Below, piece after piece: positions 8,328 through 16,010 of a DNA stretch of 64,000 nt. Below the pieces are notes generated by a model. It did no database searches. It saw nothing but the letters and a program-made list of their open reading frames with translations, and was not told where the DNA came from. How positions within the stretch are numbered: position 1 is the stretch's first letter; each line of letters begins with the position of its first letter. This DNA comes from Candidatus Protochlamydia naegleriophila (GTDB lineage Bacteria > Chlamydiota > Chlamydiia > Chlamydiales > Parachlamydiaceae): positions 1,736,001 to 1,800,000 of the forward strand of contig NZ_LN879502.1 of NCBI RefSeq assembly GCF_001499655.1. The letters are read 5' to 3'. The translations under genes were made by a program, and so were the position numbers.

Positions 8328-9437
8328 ATGAAAAATGCCATTTTTATTGCAGCAACTGGCCAGAACGTCGGCAAGACAACTCTTTGCCTCGGCATTATCG
8401 CCGCAATGCATAAACGATTTCCAGATATTGGATTTATTAAACCGGTTGGGCAGCAGCATGTCAAAGTCTACGACAATTTAAACGTTGATAAAGATGTCGT
8501 TCTTTTTAAAGAACACTTCAGGCTCACCTCTGATTATGCCGACATGAGCCCAGTCATTCTTCCTGCGGGTTTTACACGCGATTTCTTAGACGGGAAAGTC
8601 AATAGCTCTATCATGGAATCGCGCATTAAAGAGGCTTTTCAAAGAATTTACAGCGGCCATTCCTATACGGTTGTTGAAGGAACAGGCCACATTGGGGTGG
8701 GATCAATTGTCCAAATGAACAATGCCAAAGTAGCAGCCCTATTGGGATTGGATGTCGTGATCATCGCATCTGGCGGACTGGGCTCTGCCAACGACGAATT
8801 AGCTCTCAATATTGCCATGTGCAAGGCTCACGGGGTGAAAGTCAGGGGTGTCATCTTAAACCGCGTAATCGATGACAAGCGCTCCATGATTGAAGAGTAC
8901 TTCCCAAAAGCTCTGCAGCATTTAAATATTCCATTGATCGGCTGCGTTCCCTATAATGCTTTTCTCAACACGCCTACTTTAAAAGATTTCGAACTGCTAT
9001 TTCAAACCCAGCTCATCGCAGGCCATAAGCATCATTACTGTCATTTTCCCCACCATCGTCTAGTAGCTGGATCGATTGAAGCCTATTTAGAAGAGTGGCA
9101 ACCCAATGAACTGATTATTACTCCTGCCAGCCGCGAAGATATTATCTTAGCAACGATTGACAAATTTCATAACGCCAAGATGGTAGGCACCCCCTCATTG
9201 CAAGGAATGATTTTAACGGGCCGTCAAGCTCCAAGCGCCTTTATCGAAACTAGCATAAAAGAGGCCAATATTCCTGCTCTTTATGCGCCTCTATGTAGCT
9301 ACGATGCCATGAAAAAAATCACCTCGTTCACGGCAAAAATTAGAGGAGAGGACTTGCCCAAGATAGAGCAAGCCATCGATTTAGTTGAAAAAAATATTGA
9401 TTTAGATATTTTATGCCCCCTTCAAGCAGTTAAATAA
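8328..9437 (+). CDS. BioD-like ATPase with DRTGG domain (phosphotransacetylase N-terminal-like)
   Basis: From the ATG at 8328 the protein has 369 residues; the frame is open from a TTG at 8280. The N-terminal half is a P-loop domain of the dethiobiotin synthetase type: FIAATGQNVGKTTLCLGI (Walker A), GFIKPVGQ, YTVVEGTGH (Walker B region) and VIIASGGLGSANDEL. The second half (ELIITPASREDIILA through GMILTGRQAPS) matches a DRTGG domain. The same N-terminal arrangement precedes the catalytic domain in long phosphate acetyltransferases; here that domain is missing, so this is a free-standing regulatory or nucleotide-binding protein rather than an acetyltransferase. Biotin synthesis seems unlikely because of the DRTGG half. 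Confidence 0.75.
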   Translation: MKNAIFIAATGQNVGKTTLCLGIIAAMHKRFPDIGFIKPVGQQHVKVYDNLNVDKDVVLFKEHFRLTSDYADMSPVILPAGFTRDFLDGKVNSSIMESRIKEAFQRIYSGHSYTVVEGTGHIGVGSIVQMNNAKVAALLGLDVVIIASGGLGSANDELALNIAMCKAHGVKVRGVILNRVIDDKRSMIEEYFPKALQHLNIPLIGCVPYNAFLNTPTLKDFELLFQTQLIAGHKHHYCHFPHHRLVAGSIEAYLEEWQPNELIITPASREDIILATIDKFHNAKMVGTPSLQGMILTGRQAPSAFIETSIKEANIPALYAPLCSYDAMKKITSFTAKIRGEDLPKIEQAIDLVEKNIDLDILCPLQAVK

Positions 9438-9469
9438 AACTGCCTCCATCTCAAATTGCGGCAAAAAGA

Positions 9470-10108
9470 TTATTCCTGAGTGCTTTCCCAAACGCGAAAT
9501 TGCTGTTCGATTTGAGAAAGAGTCTTGCGCAAGGCAGTTTCTGCATCTAATCCATTTTGAACACCTCGTTTAATCAAATCGAGCAAGTCTTGCGCAAAGA
9601 CATCTTCGCTTTGAGACGGTATTGAGGCTTCTTGCCATTCAAAGCCTGCCTTTTGAAATCGTTTAATCACTTTTTGAGCACGAGCCAAAGAAGGCAGGTC
9701 TTTGGGAATTCCATCTAAAGCACTCTTAACAGAATTCTCCCCTTTTTCTTTTCTTTTAATTGCTTCCCACTGCTTTAGAACCTCGTCAGCTGTTCCTATT
9801 TTGGCTTCGGCAAAGATATGAGGATGACGCCTAATCAGTTTTTCCGCAATTTCTTGCAAGACATCTTGAAGAGAAAAGCGCCCCTCTTTTTCAGCAAGTT
9901 TGCTTAAAAAAGCCACATTAAAGCAAAGATCGCCCAATTCCTCTTTCATCTTTTCGGCATCGTCTAAGTCGATAGCCTCGACAACCTCATATGTTTCCTC
10001 GATTAAAGAACTGCGCATCGAGTGAAGAGTCTGCTCTCGATCCCACGGGCACCCATCGGGTGCAAGTAATCGTTCGATGATTGTAACCAACTTTTTAAAA
10101 TCATCCAT
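9470..10108 (-). CDS. mazG: Nucleoside triphosphate pyrophosphohydrolase MazG
   Basis: A 212-residue all-alpha NTP pyrophosphatase. It shows the MazG signature near the N-terminus (LLAPDGCPWDREQTLHSMR), the metal-binding EEx2E helix SLIEETYEVVEAID, and EELGDLCFNVAFLSKLAE, with RRHPHIFAE after it. It hydrolyses NTPs to NMP and pyrophosphate, acting in nucleotide sanitation. The start is well supported by a strong ribosome binding site on the minus strand (AAAGGGGGAAAG just before ATG). The protein is shorter than the two-domain E. coli MazG, as in many bacteria. Confidence 0.9.
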   Translation of the reverse strand: MDDFKKLVTIIERLLAPDGCPWDREQTLHSMRSSLIEETYEVVEAIDLDDAEKMKEELGDLCFNVAFLSKLAEKEGRFSLQDVLQEIAEKLIRRHPHIFAEAKIGTADEVLKQWEAIKRKEKGENSVKSALDGIPKDLPSLARAQKVIKRFQKAGFEWQEASIPSQSEDVFAQDLLDLIKRGVQNGLDAETALRKTLSQIEQQFRVWESTQE

Positions 10109-10282
10109 CTTTCCCCCTTTAAAATCATGAGACGAAAAGTAAAAAATTCGATAGAATATTTCGATAGTGATAAATGCGTCAAGTCAGGCCTTGGCAAATC
10201 CGGCACAAAAGGTTTGTCAGGGCTCTAAAAACAAGACCCATTTTTTGAGTACCTATCAACCGGAGACGATGGATCTTATTGC

Positions 10283-10789
10283 ATGATTAAACAGTTTACA
10301 GCAAGCGTTTATATTCTCGATAATCAAAAAGTTCTACTGATCAAGCATCCCAAACTCAACAAGTGGCTGCCTCCAGGAGGTCATGTAGAAGACAATGAAA
10401 CGCCTGTTGAGGCGGCGAGAAGGGAAGTTAAAGAAGAGACAGGCTTAGATATCGACTTTCTACCCCAAGAAAATGTATGGGTAAACTGCTGGAATGCACG
10501 CAGCTTTGAGCGCCCCTACCTCTGCTTGCTAGAAGAGATTCCTCCCTATAAAGACCAACCAGCCCATCAACACATGGATCTTGTTTACGTGGCCAAACCA
10601 GCCTCAGAACAAGTTTCACATAACTTCCAGATATTCCCCCACCACTGGTTTACTCGTTCCGATTTAGAACAGCTTAAGCCAGATTTTGATATCTTCAATG
10701 AGACTCTGCAAGTCATCAATCATTTGTTGGATACTTTTTGCATAAAAACAACGCCACCCAGCTTGATTTCGGCATCTGCAAGAACATGA
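10283..10789 (+). CDS. Nudix hydrolase
   Basis: A second Nudix protein of 168 residues, unrelated in detail to the one at 1362. The Nudix box runs from GGHVEDNETPVEAARREVKEETGLD (about residues 34-58), preceded by HPKLNKWLPPG, a pattern common in NUDT-type housecleaning pyrophosphatases. The C-terminal part (FPHHWFTRSDLEQL) is the usual closing helix region. Substrate unknown. It is followed by a small unknown gene on the same strand. Confidence 0.87.
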   Translation: MIKQFTASVYILDNQKVLLIKHPKLNKWLPPGGHVEDNETPVEAARREVKEETGLDIDFLPQENVWVNCWNARSFERPYLCLLEEIPPYKDQPAHQHMDLVYVAKPASEQVSHNFQIFPHHWFTRSDLEQLKPDFDIFNETLQVINHLLDTFCIKTTPPSLISASART

Positions 10790-10816
10790 CCAACTACGCA
10801 AGGAATTTTTAGACAT

Positions 10817-11482
10817 ATGGCTAGAATCCCCTCAGCTCGAACGCTCCCGTTTGTCCAAAATATAAAGAGTTTTTACCAAACCATAATGATTTTGCATGCT
10901 TCAAATCCTATCCAAAACATTATAGGAACCGTAAATCTAACTTTTGGCTGCATGTCAGCAAAAAATCTCATACAAACGTTTCGCCATAACAACCAAGCAG
11001 GTCCTGCAACAACTAAAATAGCTACATGGCAAATGACAGGAATTAAAGTGATAGACTTCTGTGGAGATCTTTCATCCATTTTAAATGGCATCCAAAGCCG
11101 TCCAGCCATCTTTATCTTAAATTGGATGATAAATCGGTTCCTGTCTCCGTCAAATGCTGCACGTTTTTTTGGAGAAGCTGCACTTTTATCTAGTGAACGC
11201 ATGAACTACACAATTGCAACAGCCAGTTTTTTATTGGGAATTCCTTCAACACTCAAAACAGTCTACTCATGCTATTGCTGGATGGCTGCAAACAGAAGAA
11301 CGTTCTTGGCAAAAAAATCAGGAAAAGAAGAATGCCAAAATAGAAAAGGGGCAGTTGTAGCCGAAAGAAGAAAAAAAGCAACTAAATTTCCAGTTAAAGC
11401 CACAGATATCTATACAACAGGAAGAGTTGCCATGAGAACAGTCGGTGCTGCAAGTGCTCTTCTTCCTACACCTAGAAAGTAA
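10817..11482 (+). CDS. Hypothetical protein, possible membrane association
   Basis: I do not recognise this 221-residue protein. The first 150 residues contain moderately hydrophobic stretches (for example NIIGTVNLTFGCMSAKN, AIFILNWMI and IATASFLLGIPSTL), and the last 70 are strongly basic. It begins at the ATG at 10817 with a weak site (AAGGAA) upstream. Its last 11 bases overlap the end of the convergent heptosyltransferase gene. A lineage-specific membrane or inclusion-membrane protein is possible, but nothing specific supports it. Confidence 0.55.
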   Translation: MARIPSARTLPFVQNIKSFYQTIMILHASNPIQNIIGTVNLTFGCMSAKNLIQTFRHNNQAGPATTKIATWQMTGIKVIDFCGDLSSILNGIQSRPAIFILNWMINRFLSPSNAARFFGEAALLSSERMNYTIATASFLLGIPSTLKTVYSCYCWMAANRRTFLAKKSGKEECQNRKGAVVAERRKKATKFPVKATDIYTTGRVAMRTVGAASALLPTPRK

Positions 11483-12536
11483 GCGACTTCCACCATGTAA
11501 AAAAGTGATCAAAAAGAACATTTGCATCTATTTGCTTCACACAATTGCCTGTCGAACAGGTTCTCAAAATAGGACACCGCTTTTCAAAGCTTTTTCCATA
11601 TGGACAGCTGCCTTGAAAGGCATGATGCAAATTTCCAAGGGGTTTATATTTATGAGCTAAAGAGGCTCCAAATATGCTATAAGTCGGAGTCGGAGTCGTT
11701 CCCGCAAGATGCAAAGGAAGGGAATCCATTGCAATCACAAGCTGCGTTTTAGACATCAAGCTTTGCAAAACAGGCAAAGGAAAGCGGTCCATGATAAGAC
11801 TAGAATCTGGGAAGTTTTCTTGCAGCTTCTCCACCATCTCTTTTTCTTTTGGGGTTCCCCAAACAAACAGAAAACGTCCATCTAATTTTTTTGAAATCTG
11901 CTCCAAAAAGGCTTGAAGTATTTCTAAACTCAATTGCTTATTGTCCCAATTAGATCCAGGACACACCATAATACGCGGACCTCCTTTCAGAGAATCAACC
12001 TGCATCAGTTTTTCAAGTTTCAAAGCCTGTTTTGAGTCCACCTGTAAGGCCACTCCACTCACATCATTTATAGCCTCCCCCAAAGCGCTTTGAGCCAAAA
12101 AGAGATAATCTTCGCGGATGTTACGTCCACATGGCGGATCATAACGTTCATGCGTCAAGAAAGTATTCGGCCACTCAGGGACCGATCGCCAGCCAAACCC
12201 CACCTTTCTCAAACCATTTGCCAGGGCTGTTAAAAGACCAGACTTAATGTTTCCTTGCAAATCCAAAACAAGATCGTAGCGACACTGGCGTATCCTTTGA
12301 AGCAGTGCTCGAATCTCTTGCCAGCATTCTTTTTTCCAAATATTCGAACGCCATTTTTTAATTTGAACAGGAATAGCATGATTTAAATCGGGGTGCGCTT
12401 GTACGAGTTCGCCGAAGGATTGTTCAATCAGCCAATCAATTTGTGCATGGGGATAAAGCCGGCGCAGGTATTGCAGAACAGGAAAGGCATGTATGATATC
12501 TCCAAGCGATGAGGTTTTAATAATTAAAATCTTCAT
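11472..12536 (-). CDS. Glycosyltransferase family 9, heptosyltransferase I-like
   Basis: The 354-residue protein starts KILIIKTSSLGDIIHAFPVL, the GT9 signature, and has DLVLDLQGNIKSGLL, PRIMVCPGSNWDNKQLSL and AMDSLPLHLAGTTPTPTYSIFG, the ADP-heptose binding end of the family. These enzymes add heptose to the Kdo region of lipopolysaccharide core. Chlamydia trachomatis lipopolysaccharide has only Kdo, so a WaaC-type enzyme suggests a longer core in this organism or a different acceptor. It is last in a minus-strand run after the pseudouridine synthase, 13 bases apart. Confidence 0.82.
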   Translation of the reverse strand: MKILIIKTSSLGDIIHAFPVLQYLRRLYPHAQIDWLIEQSFGELVQAHPDLNHAIPVQIKKWRSNIWKKECWQEIRALLQRIRQCRYDLVLDLQGNIKSGLLTALANGLRKVGFGWRSVPEWPNTFLTHERYDPPCGRNIREDYLFLAQSALGEAINDVSGVALQVDSKQALKLEKLMQVDSLKGGPRIMVCPGSNWDNKQLSLEILQAFLEQISKKLDGRFLFVWGTPKEKEMVEKLQENFPDSSLIMDRFPLPVLQSLMSKTQLVIAMDSLPLHLAGTTPTPTYSIFGASLAHKYKPLGNLHHAFQGSCPYGKSFEKRCPILRTCSTGNCVKQIDANVLFDHFFTWWKSLTF

Positions 12537-12549
12537 ACAGCCGATCTTG

Positions 12550-13428
12550 TTACGAGTTAAATAATTCCTTCTGAGCCATTAAAAAATCATCTGGCAAAAG
12601 AGCTTTTAAGCGTATGCGGACATTCGTTCGAGGATGAACAAATTCAATTTCTTCGGCATGCAGCAAATAACGCTTAGCCTTATAAGGACATTCAAATCGC
12701 TTGCCATATTGATAGTCACCAAGAATCGGGTGTCCCATTTCTGAAAGATGCACCCTAATTTGATGCGTGCGTCCAGTTTTTGGCAAACACTGGATGCATG
12801 AGGCTGTTTTTCCTTTTTTTAAACACTTCCATTCAGTGCAAGCATATAAGCCATTGACTGGTTTTACCTCGCCCCAAATGGCTTGTCCAGCATACGTTCG
12901 TTTCTTACCAAGGTAGTTTTCAATCACACCCTGACTTTTTGGCATAACTCCGTCGACTAGAGCCAGATAGCTTTTATGTACAAGCAATTGCTTGAATTGC
13001 TTTACAAGGCTGTCAAAAGCCAGAGCATTTTTAGCCAGCAAGAGAACACCCGTTGTTTGGCGATCGAGGCGGTGGATTAACCGGATGGAGGGATGAGATG
13101 GTTTAAAAAGAGCGATCATCCCCTCCTCATCACACGACACACCAGCCGGTTTATCGTAAGCAAGTAAGTCCTCATCTTCAAATAGAATGCGCGTCGGTTC
13201 AACGCGGTAAGGAAATGAAACGAGCGAGGGCTCAAGGACGAGTGAGACTAGATCTCCTGTTCCCAAAAGAGTGGAAGCAAAGCGTTCCACACGCCTATTG
13301 ATTCGGCAGCAATTACCCTCGATGGCTCTTTTTAAATAACGCGAAGAGTAGGTATCGCCTAAATGGCGGCTTAAAAAAGAAATCAATTTAGATCCAGATT
13401 CTTGTGGAGAGACGACCCATTCTAACAC
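12550..13428 (-). CDS. RluA-family pseudouridine synthase
   Basis: The protein of 292 residues has an S4-like N-terminal part (about residues 10-70) followed by the RluA catalytic domain: LLAYDKPAGVSC, the catalytic motif HRLDRQTTGVLLLAK with its invariant Asp, KSYLALVDG, and the closing KTGRTHQIRVHLSEMGHPILGD. It isomerises uridine to pseudouridine in rRNA; which positions (RluC- or RluD-like) cannot be decided here. The start is GTG, supported by AAGGAAG seven bases upstream. It lies 35 bases after pheS and 13 before the heptosyltransferase gene. Confidence 0.87.
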   Translation of the reverse strand: MLEWVVSPQESGSKLISFLSRHLGDTYSSRYLKRAIEGNCCRINRRVERFASTLLGTGDLVSLVLEPSLVSFPYRVEPTRILFEDEDLLAYDKPAGVSCDEEGMIALFKPSHPSIRLIHRLDRQTTGVLLLAKNALAFDSLVKQFKQLLVHKSYLALVDGVMPKSQGVIENYLGKKRTYAGQAIWGEVKPVNGLYACTEWKCLKKGKTASCIQCLPKTGRTHQIRVHLSEMGHPILGDYQYGKRFECPYKAKRYLLHAEEIEFVHPRTNVRIRLKALLPDDFLMAQKELFNS

Positions 13429-13463
13429 AATAGACTTCCTTTATCCATCAAGCAATCCCTTTC

Positions 13464-14492
13464 TTATAAGGCTGTAAATTGCTTTAAAAAACGCAAGTCA
13501 TTTTCTGTAAATAGGCGGATATCTGAAATTCCTCGAAGCATCATCACTAAACGCTCTAGCCCCATTCCCCAAGCAAAACCTGAGTATTGTTCAGGATCAA
13601 TGCCGCCATTTCGCAAGACTTCGGGATGAATCATGCCGGCTCCCGCAACCTCAACCCATCCAGAATGCTTGCACAACTGGCACCCTTTTCCATTACAAAC
13701 CAAACAGCTGATGTCCACTTCCATACCTGGCTCGACAAAGGGAAAATAGCTTGGACGGTAACGCGTTTCAATGCTTTGCTTAAACAGCTTCTTGAGAAAT
13801 TCATCCATCGTTGCCAATAAATCGGCAAAAGAAACCTGCTTATCAATGTAGACTGCCTCGACCTGATGGAAAAAAACATGTGATCGAGCCGTTATGGTTT
13901 CATTGCGGTAAACTTTTCCAGGAGCAATGATGCGGATGGGAGGCTTATTAACCTCCATTGCACGCGCTTGGATATTCGAGGTGTGCGTGCGCAATAACAC
14001 GTGAGGAGAAACGTAAAAAGTATCTTGCATATCTCGAGCTGGATGCTCAGGGGGAAAGTTGAGTACTTCAAAATTATAGTAATCGGTGTCAATGTCTGGA
14101 CCGTATTGAACGGAAAATCCCATTCCAGCCAAAATGTGGATGATCTGATCCATGGCCTGAGTTAATGGGTGCTTTCGTCCAACGAATTGCTGACGACCCG
14201 GCAGCGTGACATCTAAAGCTTCATGAGACAACTGCTGCTGCTCTTCTTCTGCAATCAATTTAGACTCGAGCTGCTCACAAGAAGCTGTCATGAACTCTTT
14301 TAAATCGTTGATAAATTTACCAACTACAGGCCTTTGATCTGGCTCAACATCTTTTAGCCCTTTCATTAAGTTCTGCAAGGGTCCTTTTTTACCTAGAAAT
14401 TTAACTTTAACGAGCTCTAATTCTGATGAAGTATGAACTTGTTCTAGGTCTTGAATAAATTGTTGGCGAATTTCATTGATAGACTGCTGCAC
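13464..14492 (-). CDS. pheS: Phenylalanine-tRNA ligase alpha subunit
   Basis: A class II synthetase subunit of 342 residues that charges tRNA-Phe together with PheT. It has the N-terminal coiled coil (to about residue 85), then LTQAMDQIIHILAGMGF, HPARDMQDTFYV, LRTHTSNIQARAM, PGKVYRNETITARSHVFFHQVE (motif 2), YFPFVEPGMEVDISC and GFAWGMGLERLVMML (motif 3). Length and motifs are normal. It closes the classical infC-rpmI-rplT-pheS order; pheT is not next to it, since an RluA gene follows. A long hairpin in the rplT-pheS gap may separate its expression from the ribosomal genes. Confidence 0.97.
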   Translation of the reverse strand: MQQSINEIRQQFIQDLEQVHTSSELELVKVKFLGKKGPLQNLMKGLKDVEPDQRPVVGKFINDLKEFMTASCEQLESKLIAEEEQQQLSHEALDVTLPGRQQFVGRKHPLTQAMDQIIHILAGMGFSVQYGPDIDTDYYNFEVLNFPPEHPARDMQDTFYVSPHVLLRTHTSNIQARAMEVNKPPIRIIAPGKVYRNETITARSHVFFHQVEAVYIDKQVSFADLLATMDEFLKKLFKQSIETRYRPSYFPFVEPGMEVDISCLVCNGKGCQLCKHSGWVEVAGAGMIHPEVLRNGGIDPEQYSGFAWGMGLERLVMMLRGISDIRLFTENDLRFLKQFTAL

Positions 14493-14594
14493 GGTAACGC
14501 CTCAGTAAAAGAATCAGATCGATTTTATTAAATTTAATCATCTTTGCATAGATGATGATTAGGATACCATTGGGAACGGTATGAAAATTGAGAT

Positions 14595-14635
14595 AAAATT
14601 AAAGAGCAAAATCCTAGATTTTGCTCTTTAATTTT
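14595..14635 (-). terminator. Strong hairpin between rplT and pheS
   Basis: A perfect 19-base-pair inverted repeat, 14595-14613 with 14617-14635, around a three-base loop. On the minus strand its 3' side ends in a T-rich stretch (CTTTAATTTT). It lies 22 bases beyond the rplT stop and about 100 bases before the pheS start, where it could end the infC operon or attenuate pheS. Confidence 0.75.
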
Positions 14636-14657
14636 GAATGACTTAAAGTTTAAAACT

Positions 14658-15014
14658 TTAAGCTAAAGCTTCTTTTGCACATCCAACAATCGCAGCAAAA
14701 CTGCTTGGATCACGGATTGCCATATCGGCAAGAACTTTTCTATCGAGTTCGCATCGCGCTATTTTTAACCCATAGATAAACTTACTATAGGAAATTCCAT
14801 TAATTCTGGCAGCTGCATTAAGACGCATAATCCATAAACTACGAAAATCGCGCTTCTTCTGTTTGCGATGCGCATAATTGTACGCCATCGCGCGCATGAC
14901 TGCACCACTCGTTAAGCGCAAATGGTTTTTTCGGTCTCCGACAAAACCTTTGGCTAACTTGTATAATCTCTTCTTGCGACGATGAGAAGCTACAGCATTG
15001 GTTGCTCTAACCAT
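14658..15014 (-). CDS. rplT: 50S ribosomal protein L20
   Basis: A complete L20 of 118 residues: [20 protein letters not shown] at the start, [42 protein letters not shown] and [10 protein letters not shown] follow the family through its length. L20 is needed for early 50S assembly and in many bacteria represses its own operon by binding the mRNA. The gene sits 171 bases downstream of rpmI, an unusually wide gap that holds several hairpins. Confidence 0.98.
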   Translation of the reverse strand: MVRATNAVASHRRKKRLYKLAKGFVGDRKNHLRLTSGAVMRAMAYNYAHRKQKKRDFRSLWIMRLNAAARINGISYSKFIYGLKIARCELDRKVLADMAIRDPSSFAAIVGCAKEALA

Positions 15015-15040
15015 AGCTAGTCTCCACGTTAATCATTTTA

Positions 15041-15180
15041 CCGTTCAGAACGGCTTTAACTTTATAATTGACTTAAACCACTGCTTAAGTCTTACTTGCT
15101 TTCCGAATGCTTTGTCTGCTGTGCAGACGTCGACCAATATAGATGAACAAGTTAAGGGACACGATAGGGAAATCCCTATC
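15041..15180 (-). promoter_or_regulatory. Structured rpmI-rplT spacer, possible L20 control region
   Basis: In the 171 bases between rpmI and rplT three perfect short hairpins are visible: GATAGGG with CCCTATC (15163-15169, 15174-15180), GTCTGC with GCAGAC (15114-15119, 15123-15128), and CCGTT with AACGG (15041-15045, 15049-15053). None ends in a T tract, so they look like structural rather than terminating elements. L20 autoregulation by mRNA binding is established in E. coli and Bacillus; that it happens here is inference. Confidence 0.4.
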
Positions 15181-15185
15181 TCATT

Positions 15186-15380
15186 TTATAAGCACATCAG
15201 ACGCTTATATGTCTTTAGATGACCATCATCTACAAGACCTGGTTGGCGTAACTGACGTTTGCGCTTAGGCGTTTTACCGGTCAATTTATGGCGTCTGCCC
15301 GGACGACTAGCCTTAAGCTTGCCTGTTGCCGTTACGCGAAACTTAGATGCAACGGCTTTGCGGGTTTTCATTTTAGGCAC
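15186..15380 (-). CDS. rpmI: 50S ribosomal protein L35
   Basis: A complete L35 of 64 residues, beginning MPKMKTRKAVASKFRVTATG and continuing with RPGRRHKLTGKTPKRKRQLR. It follows infC by 49 bases and precedes rplT, the standard order. It is a small basic protein of the large subunit. Confidence 0.97.
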   Translation of the reverse strand: MPKMKTRKAVASKFRVTATGKLKASRPGRRHKLTGKTPKRKRQLRQPGLVDDGHLKTYKRLMCL

Positions 15381-15429
15381 TGTCTTATCTCCTAAATTAT
15401 TAATCGATTCAATGAGGAAGCTGGAACAC

Positions 15430-15990
15430 CTAGTCGATAGACGGCTCTTCAGTCGTACTACTCTGCTTGGCTCCCTCTTTTTTCTTTTTCGATCCAGGCG
15501 CTAAAACAACAAGCAACATGCGACCCATCATCTTTGGAGGCGATTCAGGTGTTGAAACATCTTCTAACTCCTGACACATCTCCCGGACAATTTTTTCTCC
15601 GATCTCTGGGTGCATCATCTCTCGCCCACGAAATGTACAAGTGACCTTAACTTTATTGCCACTTGCTAAGAAATCTCGGGCGTGTCTTGTTTTCGTTTCA
15701 AGATCATGAACATCAATATTAGGCTTAAGTTTAATTTCTTTTACCTTAATCTGATGCTGTGCCTTTTTATTTTCTTTCTCTCGCTTGCTTTGATCATAAC
15801 GGAATTTTCCAAAATTCATGACTTTACAAACGGGAGGGCTGGACCCTGGAACAATTTCAACTAGGTCTAATCCCTGCTCTTCAGCCATGGCTAAGGCTTC
15901 ATAAAGGGCAATAATGCCCACTTGTTCGCCTGAGGCGCCAATGACTCGAACTTTTGGAGCGCGTATTTCTCTATTAACTTTCAAGCTAAT
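15430..15990 (-). CDS. infC: Translation initiation factor IF-3 with probable AUU start
   Basis: IF-3 of about 186 residues. The N-domain shows VNREIRAPKVRVIGASGEQVG and ALAMAEEQGLDLVEI, then PPVCKVMNFGKFRYDQSKREKE, and the C-domain VKEIKLKPNIDVHDLETK and FRGREMMHPEIG. I place the start at ATT (15990-15988): it lies seven bases after a good ribosome binding site (AAGAGGAGAGAGTAG before ATT), an in-frame TAG directly precedes it, and the reading ATT-AGC-TTG-AAA aligns with the (AUU) ISKD start known from other IF-3 genes. A TTG two codons later is the conventional alternative but is 13 bases from the site. An AUU start lets IF-3 repress its own synthesis. The C-terminal tail is Lys/Ser/Glu-rich. 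Confidence 0.95.
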   Translation of the reverse strand: MSLKVNREIRAPKVRVIGASGEQVGIIALYEALAMAEEQGLDLVEIVPGSSPPVCKVMNFGKFRYDQSKREKENKKAQHQIKVKEIKLKPNIDVHDLETKTRHARDFLASGNKVKVTCTFRGREMMHPEIGEKIVREMCQELEDVSTPESPPKMMGRMLLVVLAPGSKKKKEGAKQSSTTEEPSID

Positions 15991-16010
15991 CTACTCTCTC
16001 CTCTTCATAG

